A stretch of DNA of 64,000 nucleotides from Sporosarcina luteola. Its GTDB lineage: Bacteria > Bacillota > Bacilli > Bacillales_A > Planococcaceae. Both the position numbers and the translations under genes were made by a program. The stretch lies in contig JACHLS010000004.1 of the NCBI GenBank assembly GCA_014204635.1, positions 248,001-312,000 on the forward strand, written 5' to 3'. Positions 43,488 through 51,588 of this stretch are shown one piece after another. Numbering within the stretch: the first letter of the stretch is position 1; the number at the start of each line of letters is the position of its first letter. The notes below the pieces were generated by a model. It had not been told where the DNA came from, did no database searches, and saw nothing but the letters and a program-made list of their open reading frames with translations.

Positions 43488-45185
43488 CTAGCAATCTCTT
43501 ATTGTAAAACGCTCCACTTCTTTCTGCAAATTTTCCGCCAGTTCAGCGACATGTAAAGCATTCGATGTGATTTCCTCAGTCGCCGAAAGTTGTTCTTCTG
43601 TTGCTGCACTCGCAGATTGGGCTTCCGCAGCGACTTGCAGTGATAAATTCTCAACTTCCAACGACCCTTCTACCACTTGTTCGGTTCGTGCAGTCGTTTG
43701 TTCGATAGCAATGGAGATCGCATTCGTTTTCACTTCCATCTCTTTCGTTGCGGATGCAATCCGCTGTAACACCTCCTGAGTTTTGCACGCGATTTCCTGC
43801 CCCTTTCCTAAATGGGCATTGCCGTCTTTCACGCTCACTACTACGTGCTCCATGTCGAATAGGATTTTATTCACAATACAACTAATTTCACCTGCAGACT
43901 GTTTGGACTGGATTGCTAATTTACGAACTTCCTCTGCAACGACAGCAAACCCCTTGCCGTGTTCCCCAGCGCGAGCGGCTTCTATGGCAGCATTCAAAGA
44001 CAATAAGTTCGTCTGTTCCGCAAGTGACGTGATTAACGATGTCACTTTACTAATTTGTGAAGAATGTGTGGCCATATCTGTGATGAGAGCAGCGGAATGT
44101 ACCATTGTTGTCTGGATTGTTTCCATCTGTTTTAAAAATTGCTCCATACTACTAACACCTTGATCGACATTTGCTTTCACCGCCAGCGAGGTAGCTTGCA
44201 TTCCTTCGTTATCTGCAGTGATTTGCCTGATTCCTTTAGTCAACTGTTTCATTGACTGAATGGAATTCCTTAGCGTATTAATTTGCTTTTCACTTGCATT
44301 CAAATTCCGTTCTGTTACTGTGGCTACTGTTTCAGATGCGGCCAAGCTCTCCTCAGCACCCGCTGACAATTCTTCTGCTTGATTAGAAAGCGTAGAGGAG
44401 GTTTTCAAAACAGCCGAAATGATATGTTGAAGATCATGGACCATTTGATTAAATGCATTTGCCATCACACCTATTTCATCTTTGTTCCGTATTGTAATCG
44501 GATCCATCGTAAAATCTCCGGCAGCCATTTGTTTAAAAGCCGCAGTAAGTGTGCCGACCGGTTTCGTGACTGAGCGACTAATCATACTTGCAATGGTGAA
44601 ACTGGCTGCAAAGGAAATTATCATCAGGACGAAAATCATGATTCTTGTCATGTATACAACATCTCTCAATTCTTTTTCCGTTTTCGCCTGTTGATTTTGC
44701 TGATGTTCTATCAACAATAATAAGTTTTCCGTAATCTCCTCTTGATAATAGGCACCTTCCTTTGCAAGATTCATTGCACTTTCCATCTTCCCTTCCCCAA
44801 CGTCTCGAATAATCAATTCACTGATCTGTTCATAACTTTTCGAGGTTTCGGTCACTTGCTCAAGCAACTCCCGGGCAGAAGGTGTTTTTACCAATTTTTT
44901 CAATTCTTTCAGTTTACTTTTTATAGAAGCCATTACCTCATTACGTCTATCCACATAGGATTCTTCGCCATATATAATATATCCTCTAATATTCTTGGCA
45001 TCCTCATTTTGATCGGAAAGCAACTGTTCGAACAGAATTACCTTGCGAATCTTATCATTGATCAAATATTCATATTCTGAGCTGACTTTTGACAAACCCC
45101 AGAATCCTGCACTGCCGGCTATCAATAGGATGATAAGGATGGTTGTAAATCCGAACCAAAGTTTTCTTCCAATCGTAATACGCAT
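43488..45185 (-). CDS. Methyl-accepting chemotaxis protein (4HB type)
   Basis: The 565-residue receptor has an N-terminal helix (FTTILIILLIAGSAGFWGLSKV), a four-helix-bundle ligand domain of about 150 residues, a second helix (MTRIMIFVLMIISFAASFTIA), a HAMP domain (about residues 205-260) and a signalling domain with the hairpin tip [21 protein letters not shown] and [14 protein letters not shown]. The ligand is unknown. It is closely related in layout to the second receptor at 54633-56321, a likely paralogue. It would signal to CheA and CheW, which are not in this window. Confidence 0.94.
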   Translation of the reverse strand: MRITIGRKLWFGFTTILIILLIAGSAGFWGLSKVSSEYEYLINDKIRKVILFEQLLSDQNEDAKNIRGYIIYGEESYVDRRNEVMASIKSKLKELKKLVKTPSARELLEQVTETSKSYEQISELIIRDVGEGKMESAMNLAKEGAYYQEEITENLLLLIEHQQNQQAKTEKELRDVVYMTRIMIFVLMIISFAASFTIASMISRSVTKPVGTLTAAFKQMAAGDFTMDPITIRNKDEIGVMANAFNQMVHDLQHIISAVLKTSSTLSNQAEELSAGAEESLAASETVATVTERNLNASEKQINTLRNSIQSMKQLTKGIRQITADNEGMQATSLAVKANVDQGVSSMEQFLKQMETIQTTMVHSAALITDMATHSSQISKVTSLITSLAEQTNLLSLNAAIEAARAGEHGKGFAVVAEEVRKLAIQSKQSAGEISCIVNKILFDMEHVVVSVKDGNAHLGKGQEIACKTQEVLQRIASATKEMEVKTNAISIAIEQTTARTEQVVEGSLEVENLSLQVAAEAQSASAATEEQLSATEEITSNALHVAELAENLQKEVERFTIRDC

Positions 45186-45362
45186 GTCCTGGTTTCCTCC
45201 CTGTTAACTGGTCTAATGTCATTGTAAAGGATAGGACAAAAGAATTATGTAAATTGTTTGTTAAAGTTCATTAGTAACCATTTCGACTTTTTAGACAATT
45301 AATAGTTTCTAAGTTAGCAAGTTAGGGAACAGAAAAAGATAGCATCTTAAGGAGGGGTCAAA

Positions 45363-46826
45363 TTGGGGAAATTATTAGAGACTGTAGCAGATTGGCTGTG
45401 GGGGCTGCCACTTATTTTTACAGTATTGTTTGTTGGTATGTATTTTACTATTAGGAGCAAGTTCTTTCAAATCATCTTTTTACCTCATATTTTCAAATCA
45501 ACTTTTGGACATTTATTTAAGAAAAAGGATAAAACGCAAGATACAAAAGGAATATTGACACCATTTCAAGCGGTCAGCACCGCAGTAGGCGGCAGTATTG
45601 GTGTCGGTAATATCGGTGGGGTTGCAACTGCAATAGCGGTTGGCGGACCGGGAGCCGTCTTCTGGTTATGGGTAACGGCTTTGTTAGGAATGATAACGAA
45701 AGCGGTGGAAGTATCGCTGTCTGTCCATTATCGAAATACGGATGAAGAAGGAAACCCGTATGGAGGACCAACTTATTATATGGAGAAAGGCTTGGGAGTG
45801 GAAAAGAAGTTTAAATACTGGAAAATTCCAGCCTTCCTTTTCGGCTTTGGCATTTTTATCACATTTATCATCACATTGCAAAATTTCACAGTCTCGGAAG
45901 CGGTCAGTTCGACCTTTTCTATGGGAATGATCCCCGCTTCACTGATCTATGTGTTTTTAATTTATGTCATCATTTATGGGGGCATCAAAAGGATTGGAGA
46001 AATTGCTTCTCTGCTAATCCCGTTCATGGGTGCTTTTTATATCATTTGTTCTCTTTTTATTATTTTTAAGAATTATAGCGAAATCATTCCAGTACTCGGA
46101 TTAATTTTTGACAGCGCTTTTAACGGAACTGCGGCAGTAGGCGGTTTTACAGGAGCCGCCATCGCCCAAGTGATCCGGATCGGCGTTTCACGCGCCGTCT
46201 ATAGTAATGAAGCGGGCTGGGGTACTTCTCCCATGATCCACTCGACCGCGAAGACCGATCATCCTGTCAAGCAAGGGATGTGGGGCGCTGTCGAAGTATT
46301 CCTTGATACGATTGTCATTTGTACAATGACTGCTTTGACGATCATCATTACAGGCGTCTGGTCATCTGGAATGGATGGCGCTGCATTGACCTTGGCTGCT
46401 TTTGAGTCCGGTGTCGGAGAAGTTGGACGAATCATTTTGACCATCTCTGTTTTTCTTTTCGGTTTGACGACCACAACAGGTTGGTACACATATTATGAAA
46501 TCATTATCCGTCATTTATTTTCAGGAAGAAGCAATACAAGAGTGAAGAATATTACATTGACCGCATTCAAATGGCTATATCCGCTGCCGGGATTGCTTAT
46601 GGTCCTTTATGCCGTTTATTATGAGCTGCCTGGAAAGATCGTCTGGTATTTCGCAGACATCACCACCGCTATCCCGACATTTGTCAATCTCGTTGTCATC
46701 CTCGTCCTTAGCAAGAAGTTTTTTGACTTGCTGCGGGACTACAAGGCAAGATATTTGAATATCGGTACAGTCGATCCAAAGTTCCGTGTGTTTTATGAGG
46801 ACAAGCCTGAACAACATAAACAATAA
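45363..46826 (+). CDS. Sodium:alanine/glycine symporter (AGCS family)
   Basis: The 487-residue protein has about ten or eleven membrane helices. AGCS signatures are QAVSTAVGGSIGVGNIGGVATAIAVGGPGAVFWLW and GVSRAVYSNEAGWGTSPMIHSTAKTDHPVKQGM. It would import alanine or glycine with sodium. The start is a TTG at 45363 preceded by AAGGAGG at seven bases. It forms a single-gene unit ended by a bidirectional terminator. Confidence 0.93.
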   Translation: MGKLLETVADWLWGLPLIFTVLFVGMYFTIRSKFFQIIFLPHIFKSTFGHLFKKKDKTQDTKGILTPFQAVSTAVGGSIGVGNIGGVATAIAVGGPGAVFWLWVTALLGMITKAVEVSLSVHYRNTDEEGNPYGGPTYYMEKGLGVEKKFKYWKIPAFLFGFGIFITFIITLQNFTVSEAVSSTFSMGMIPASLIYVFLIYVIIYGGIKRIGEIASLLIPFMGAFYIICSLFIIFKNYSEIIPVLGLIFDSAFNGTAAVGGFTGAAIAQVIRIGVSRAVYSNEAGWGTSPMIHSTAKTDHPVKQGMWGAVEVFLDTIVICTMTALTIIITGVWSSGMDGAALTLAAFESGVGEVGRIILTISVFLFGLTTTTGWYTYYEIIIRHLFSGRSNTRVKNITLTAFKWLYPLPGLLMVLYAVYYELPGKIVWYFADITTAIPTFVNLVVILVLSKKFFDLLRDYKARYLNIGTVDPKFRVFYEDKPEQHKQ

Positions 46827-46831
46827 TAAAA

Positions 46832-46867
46832 CGAGGGCGTCCAGCTATAGGAGACAGCCCTCGCTTT
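46832..46867. terminator. Bidirectional terminator after the AGCS gene
   Basis: CGAGGGC (46832-46838) and GCCCTCG (46857-46863) pair across an 18-base loop, with A- and T-runs on the outside. Confidence 0.8.
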
Positions 46868-46869
46868 TT

Positions 46870-48002
46870 TCATATGGTGATATCCATCTTTGTTTCTCGG
46901 CGATTTACGTACCAGACGAAGAGGATACTGCTTAGCAATAGCAATCCGAAGAAGACAGGCATCTGCCATTTCGGAAACGACGTGCTCATTGGAAACGTAA
47001 TCAATCGGTGCAAGCCGAAAATGAGAAAGCCCGGACGAAGGGAATTTGTGCGCCAAGTAATGTAAGGGTATTCGGAACAATCGTTGAAAAACCCATTGCG
47101 GCAAGCCCAAACACAATACCAACGAGATAGATGCCTCCTATGGTAAACAAAATGTACTGAAAGAATGTTGGATTGTACCATGATTCATTCCCAATGAAGG
47201 TGTTAACCCGGACGTTAAAGTACATGGAAGTATCATTGAGTGAATACAAGCCCATATAAATGACAAGTAAGCCAGTGATGACGAGCAAGGTCGACACGAA
47301 GCCGGCAAGCAGTTTGGTCTTGAGCAAGTTTCTACCTTTCCTCGCCGTATATTGCAAAGACACAATATGTCTTGTACGATCTCGTAAGATCGCCAGGGAC
47401 ATGACTGCCACGACACTGAACAAGATGGCCACCGCCACATTTGTAATGTAATCTCGGAAATTACTAATAGCGACTTCTGGATAGGTGCCGAAGACACCCT
47501 CTTTAGCCAATTCTTCATATCGCTTTAATTGAGCTGGAGTCGCGTTACTCGAATACATTTCTTTCCCCTCATAGAAGCCTATCAACCGACTCCTTTCCTG
47601 CAACTCCCAAAACAAATCGGTTCCATCCTCGAAGAACAGACGATCTCGGAGCTCACCCGCTTCCTTAGAGGCTTTGAACCATTCATAGGAATTAAACTTC
47701 TCATATGTGTCGATTCCTTCTGCCACGGCCACTTTCTCTGTTTGCAAGTATCTGTCCGCTTCTTTGACTCGCACCTCATATGTTTTCATGAAATCCTTAA
47801 ATTCTTCATCATCCATGGTTGGCCCATACTTCTCGATCATCTCGATACCGAGCCGATAGGAATCAAGTGCCGGCCTTCCATTCGGAAAATGCTTAATGTA
47901 AAAATCGATGAGAAAGAAATAGAGAATGCAATTGATGATCAAAAGCAGCAACAATGATTTCCACGTAAGAATCTTTTTTATTTCATTCCATACGATCTGC
48001 AT
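46870..48002 (-). pseudogene. ABC-2 permease of the sigma-factor operon, frameshifted near the C-terminus
   Basis: The first frame gives 333 residues (N-terminal helix LLLLLIINCILYFFLIDFY, a soluble loop, then helices AVAILFSVVAVMSLAIL, LAGFVSTLLVITGLLVIYMG and FTIGGIYLVGIVFGLAAMG). It then ends abnormally after LLGAQIPFVRAFSFSACTD. In the other frame the expected tail continues: PGFLIFGLHRLITFPMS, then helix MPVFFGLLLLSSILFVWYV and RRETKMDITI, ending at 46870. A one-base loss (or two-base gain) around 47035-47050 explains this. Without repair the last membrane helix is lost. A sequencing error is possible. Confidence 0.75.
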
Positions 48003-48013
48003 GGTTTTCCCCC

Positions 48014-49264
48014 TTACTGAATATCCGATTTTACAAATCGTCTATACGTCATCATTAGAACGCCCATCGTAATGGCTGTCCACGAACAAATAGTTGCCCA
48101 TTCAAAGTTTCTAAAAAAGATCAACCCGCTGCTTCCCATAAACAAACCCGGGATTGCCATCACAAGAGTCGGCACTGTATATCCAGCGACAAATAACCAA
48201 TTGGATGAATGCGGCATGAAACTAGGAAGCATATAGAGCAGGATAAAGCTAGCAGCTGTCACAAAGAACGAAACGTAACTATTCTTTATGAAGAGGGAAA
48301 TTGAAAATGTCAATGCCGAAATCAGAAGAACTGAGACGAATAGGACCCCGATGACCCCAAGTAAAAATTGTGCAAAAGACAGATCCCACCAGGAGACATA
48401 CGGAAAATTGTATTCCCAGTTGAACGCGCTGCTGACGGAGGTTTCCCATACATGTGAGTAATCAAATACTAAGAAAAATACACCGAGCGTACTGCCAAGA
48501 ACCAATCCTGTGATGACAAATGCCATCACCAAAGATGCCACCAGCTTATTGTTCATTAATCTCCTGCCTCTTTGGGTTGCGAAAGCCACAAGATGGGTAC
48601 GCTGCTCAAACTCATAGGTCGCAAGGAATGTTGTTGATAAGATAACAAGCAGCAAGATTTCAATTGTCATTTTTGAGAAGAGATCCTTAAACAAGAGAGT
48701 ATGCATGTAATAAGCTTTCCCCGCAAAAAACCACTGTTTATGCTCGCCGTTGCGAATCATTTCATCAAAGCGCTTAGTGAATTTCTCATTTTCCGCAAGA
48801 TAGGTCTCTGCTGCTTTACCGCTGAGCTGATATTGCTCTAGTGCGACCTCTCCCTCTTTTTCGATGTCAATTTCCTCGTAATTCTCGTCGATGGAACTCG
48901 CAATTGATTCATACATTTCCTTCACTTGCAAACCCGAAAGGAATGCCTGTTCTTGTTTGGAATAACGCTCGTACTCTTCCACATCTAAGTCTTCGAGAAA
49001 ATCATTCACACTGTCATATCGCTTTCCGGTCAACTGCTGCAGTTTCAGAAGATCATTTTGAATGTCGTCTTGAAACTGCTGTAAGGAGGATGGCGTAATC
49101 TCCCTGCCATATGTATCAATAATTTCATTCACCATCTTCAATTCGGCTCTATGGTCGGATGAATTAAAGATAACAAGAAAATTGAACCCAGTGAAAAGGA
49201 GAAACAAACCGATGAGAACTGGCGACAATATAACCTTTTTACACTCTAACAAGAAAATGCGCAT
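48014..49264 (-). CDS. ABC-2 type transporter permease
   Basis: The 416-residue protein has an N-terminal helix (VILSPVLIGLFLLFTGFNFLVIF), a long polar loop of about 160 residues rich in Glu, then six or so helices at the C-terminus (ILLLVILSTTFLATY, MAFVITGLVLGSTLGVFFLVF, FVTAASFILLYMLPSF and others). It shares the plan of the downstream permease and probably pairs with it. Its start overlaps the ATPase stop. The substrate is not known; the operon context (a sigma factor) suggests a role in envelope stress. Confidence 0.85.
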   Translation of the reverse strand: MRIFLLECKKVILSPVLIGLFLLFTGFNFLVIFNSSDHRAELKMVNEIIDTYGREITPSSLQQFQDDIQNDLLKLQQLTGKRYDSVNDFLEDLDVEEYERYSKQEQAFLSGLQVKEMYESIASSIDENYEEIDIEKEGEVALEQYQLSGKAAETYLAENEKFTKRFDEMIRNGEHKQWFFAGKAYYMHTLLFKDLFSKMTIEILLLVILSTTFLATYEFEQRTHLVAFATQRGRRLMNNKLVASLVMAFVITGLVLGSTLGVFFLVFDYSHVWETSVSSAFNWEYNFPYVSWWDLSFAQFLLGVIGVLFVSVLLISALTFSISLFIKNSYVSFFVTAASFILLYMLPSFMPHSSNWLFVAGYTVPTLVMAIPGLFMGSSGLIFFRNFEWATICSWTAITMGVLMMTYRRFVKSDIQ

Positions 49265-50139
49265 TACAATCCCTCGATCATCTCATCTTGATATTCATAC
49301 AAGAAAACATCTTCTAATTGCGGCTGAACCGGTATCCATCCATCCTTCTTTTCTCCTTTGTGTATGAAACGGACAATCATCTTCCCATACTCCTGCTTTT
49401 CTGATAACAGAACATGACGCTTCCTGAATTCATCCAATTGCCCAAAATCCACTGTCGTCTCATAGACAGCATTGTGAAGTGTGTCGCAAATTTGTTCGAC
49501 GGAGTCCTTATATAACAATCGTTTATTTTTGATCATAATAATCTCATTGGCAATCGACTCAATATCGGAAACAATATGGGTCGAAATGATAACTAGCCGT
49601 TCCCGTGCCAGATCGGTAAGCAAATGCCGGAAACGCGCTCGTTCTTTCGGATCCAGCCCAGCAGTCGGTTCATCTAAGATAAGAATTTTCGGGTCATTCA
49701 ACAGAGCTTGTGCAATGCCGACGCGCTGAATCATCCCCCCGGAAAATTTTTTCATTTTCTTATGTTTCACGTCTGAAAGGGCTACCTTGGCCAATAGCTC
49801 ATCTATTTTGAGACGCGCTTGTTGTTTCGGTATTCCTTTCAAGGCCGCCAAATATAAGAGATATTGTGCCGGTGAGTAATTTTTATAAAAACCGAATTGC
49901 TGCGGCAAAAATCCTAACAGCTCGCGGTACCGTTGATCCATTGCAATAATATTTTCGCCGTTATATTGAATTTCACCTGAGGAAGGGCTGATTAACGTCG
50001 CCAGCATTTTGATCAACGTCGTTTTCCCCGCCCCGTTCGGTGCTAGTAAACCGTAGAGGCCATTGGAGAATTCCAAACTGATATCTTCTAATGCGGTGAA
50101 ATCCCCATATTGTTTGCTGACATCCTTCACAACAATCAT
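49264..50139 (-). CDS. ABC transporter ATP-binding protein
   Basis: The 291-residue ATPase has Walker A APNGAGKTTLIK, the Q-loop LPQQFGFYKNYSPAQYL, signature FSGGMIQRVGIAQALL and Walker B ILILDEPTAGLDP with the H-loop ISTHI. A C-terminal extension of about 70 residues follows. It drives the exporter formed with the two downstream permeases. The start overlaps the upstream stop by 4 bases. Confidence 0.93.
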   Translation of the reverse strand: MIVVKDVSKQYGDFTALEDISLEFSNGLYGLLAPNGAGKTTLIKMLATLISPSSGEIQYNGENIIAMDQRYRELLGFLPQQFGFYKNYSPAQYLLYLAALKGIPKQQARLKIDELLAKVALSDVKHKKMKKFSGGMIQRVGIAQALLNDPKILILDEPTAGLDPKERARFRHLLTDLARERLVIISTHIVSDIESIANEIIMIKNKRLLYKDSVEQICDTLHNAVYETTVDFGQLDEFRKRHVLLSEKQEYGKMIVRFIHKGEKKDGWIPVQPQLEDVFLYEYQDEMIEGL

Positions 50140-50897
50140 CTGAATAGCACTCCTTCCATTTGCTTGAATTGAGCTAATTTCTTAATTGATTTGCCAAAGC
50201 CGTATAGACAGCCCAAGTTGACGAGCGCATATACGATTAATGGCGTCTTTGTCAAAAACGCAGAATAAAAATTTGCATCCACTATTTGGATGGATACATT
50301 GGCGACGAGCCAAAAGCTGGCCATCCCGATGACATACTGTCTCGAATGCCTCCCCATCAAGGCATAAAGGAACAGGACTGAAAATAGAAAGAGTGACGTT
50401 GTCGATATCATATAAGCACGCAGGAACTCGACAGTTGGAAAATGCATGACAACTAGACTGACTACAATTGTATTGGTGACGATCGCGATGATGCTGAACA
50501 CGAGCATCCGGAAGGCAACGATTTGATACACATTGTATTTGCACGCCATCTCCACTTCGTAGGTCGCGTTCTCCGTTTTATTCACGAAAGCATAGATGGA
50601 CAGGCTTAGGAAAACGAGTGGGGATATCAGGAAAATCGCCCCGTAGATAGCTTGAATGTTTAGATCGGTTGGCAATAGAAATAACAGACTGTTAATGGAA
50701 AGGGCAATGAAAAAGATCAAACCTAATTCAAGACGATCTGAAAAGAGATGACGCCATCCCACTTGGCTCATCATTTCTCGCAAGAAGGAGTAAAAGGAAA
50801 CTTTTGGTTGCACCCCTTGTGAGACAATCAACTTCACTTGGCTATAAATTGTCTCCTCATCAGGCATCGGAATTACAAACTTTTCTTTATGCATCAT
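50136..50897 (-). CDS. Six-helix membrane protein of the sigma-factor operon, possible anti-sigma factor
   Basis: The 253-residue protein has a cytosolic N-terminus of about 70 residues (HKEKFVIPMPDEETIYSQV) and about six membrane helices (LGLIFFIALSINSLLFLLP, AIYGAIFLISPLVFLSLSIYA, MLVFSIIAIVTNTIVVSLVV and others). I do not recognise the family. It overlaps the sigma factor gene and precedes the ABC ATPase, so an anti-sigma or sensory role is possible. No zinc-binding HxxxCxxC motif of ZAS anti-sigma factors is seen. Two adjacent ATG codons are both possible starts. Confidence 0.65.
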   Translation of the reverse strand: MMHKEKFVIPMPDEETIYSQVKLIVSQGVQPKVSFYSFLREMMSQVGWRHLFSDRLELGLIFFIALSINSLLFLLPTDLNIQAIYGAIFLISPLVFLSLSIYAFVNKTENATYEVEMACKYNVYQIVAFRMLVFSIIAIVTNTIVVSLVVMHFPTVEFLRAYMISTTSLFLFSVLFLYALMGRHSRQYVIGMASFWLVANVSIQIVDANFYSAFLTKTPLIVYALVNLGCLYGFGKSIKKLAQFKQMEGVLFR

Positions 50898-51438
50898 GAA
50901 CTGCCCCCATTTCTTTCCGGATGAACTTCAATGCGGCATAATACCTTGTTTTGACAGTAGACAGCGGAATCGATTCCATGTCCGCTATTTCCGGAAGTGT
51001 ATAGTCACCAAATAATTTCAAACGAATGACTTGTTGAAGTTTCGCATCTAACCCGTTGACAATGCCAATCACCTTTTGGACATCCTCTTTATACTCAAGC
51101 GATATCGCAAAATCGTGTGTATCCTCCACTTCATACTCGCCAAGCGGCTGGGCGAGCTGCGCGTACCGGTAGCTTTTCGACCGGTAGTAATCAACAAGCC
51201 GGTTAGATGCCAGTTTGTATAGCCATGTCCTGAAAGAAGCTTTGGAACTGTCATAAGTACGGATTGCCTGCAACGCGCCGATGAACAATTCCTGCGTCAA
51301 ATCGAGCGACAACTCCACATTCATTGTCTGTTTATAGTGAAACCCATACATCTCTTTGTAGTATTTGGAGACAAGCGCATCTGCCGCAGGTTCGCTTGCT
51401 TTTTTCTGTATTTGCCTAATCCATCTCTGTTCATCCAT
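50887..51438 (-). CDS. ECF-type RNA polymerase sigma factor
   Basis: The 183-residue protein has sigma region 2 (DLTQELFIGALQAIRTYDSSKASFRTWLYKLASNRLVDYYRS) and sigma-4 (TLPEIADMESIPLSTVKTRYYAALKFIRKEM). It heads an operon with a membrane protein, an ABC ATPase and two permeases, a layout reminiscent of the sigY operon of B. subtilis with YxlFG. Extracytoplasmic stress control of this exporter is the likely role, with autoregulation. No reliable promoter signature was found upstream. Confidence 0.9.
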   Translation of the reverse strand: MDEQRWIRQIQKKASEPAADALVSKYYKEMYGFHYKQTMNVELSLDLTQELFIGALQAIRTYDSSKASFRTWLYKLASNRLVDYYRSKSYRYAQLAQPLGEYEVEDTHDFAISLEYKEDVQKVIGIVNGLDAKLQQVIRLKLFGDYTLPEIADMESIPLSTVKTRYYAALKFIRKEMGAVHDA

Positions 51439-51550
51439 AGTCGGTCACCACATGCTTTCCCTCAGTCTTTCCGCCCTCGTAACTATATTCGTAATATCAT
51501 AGAATAAAGTTTTAGTTTCGTGGGAATTAATTTTTAATTCCTTATAACCG

Positions 51551-51587
51551 TAAAGAAAAGAGGTCCCTTTTTAGGACCCCCTCCTCT
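51551..51587 (-). terminator. helD terminator
   Basis: On the minus strand GAGGGGGTCC and GGGACCTC pair around TAAAAA, with G-U pairs, and are followed by TTTTC. Confidence 0.75.
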
Positions 51588-51588
51588 A

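Noticed and set aside
51439..51540. ECF-type autoregulated promoter upstream of the sigma factor
   Set aside because: A GAAAC-like and a CGAATA-like element can be found, but the spacing is wrong for an ECF promoter, so I do not claim it.
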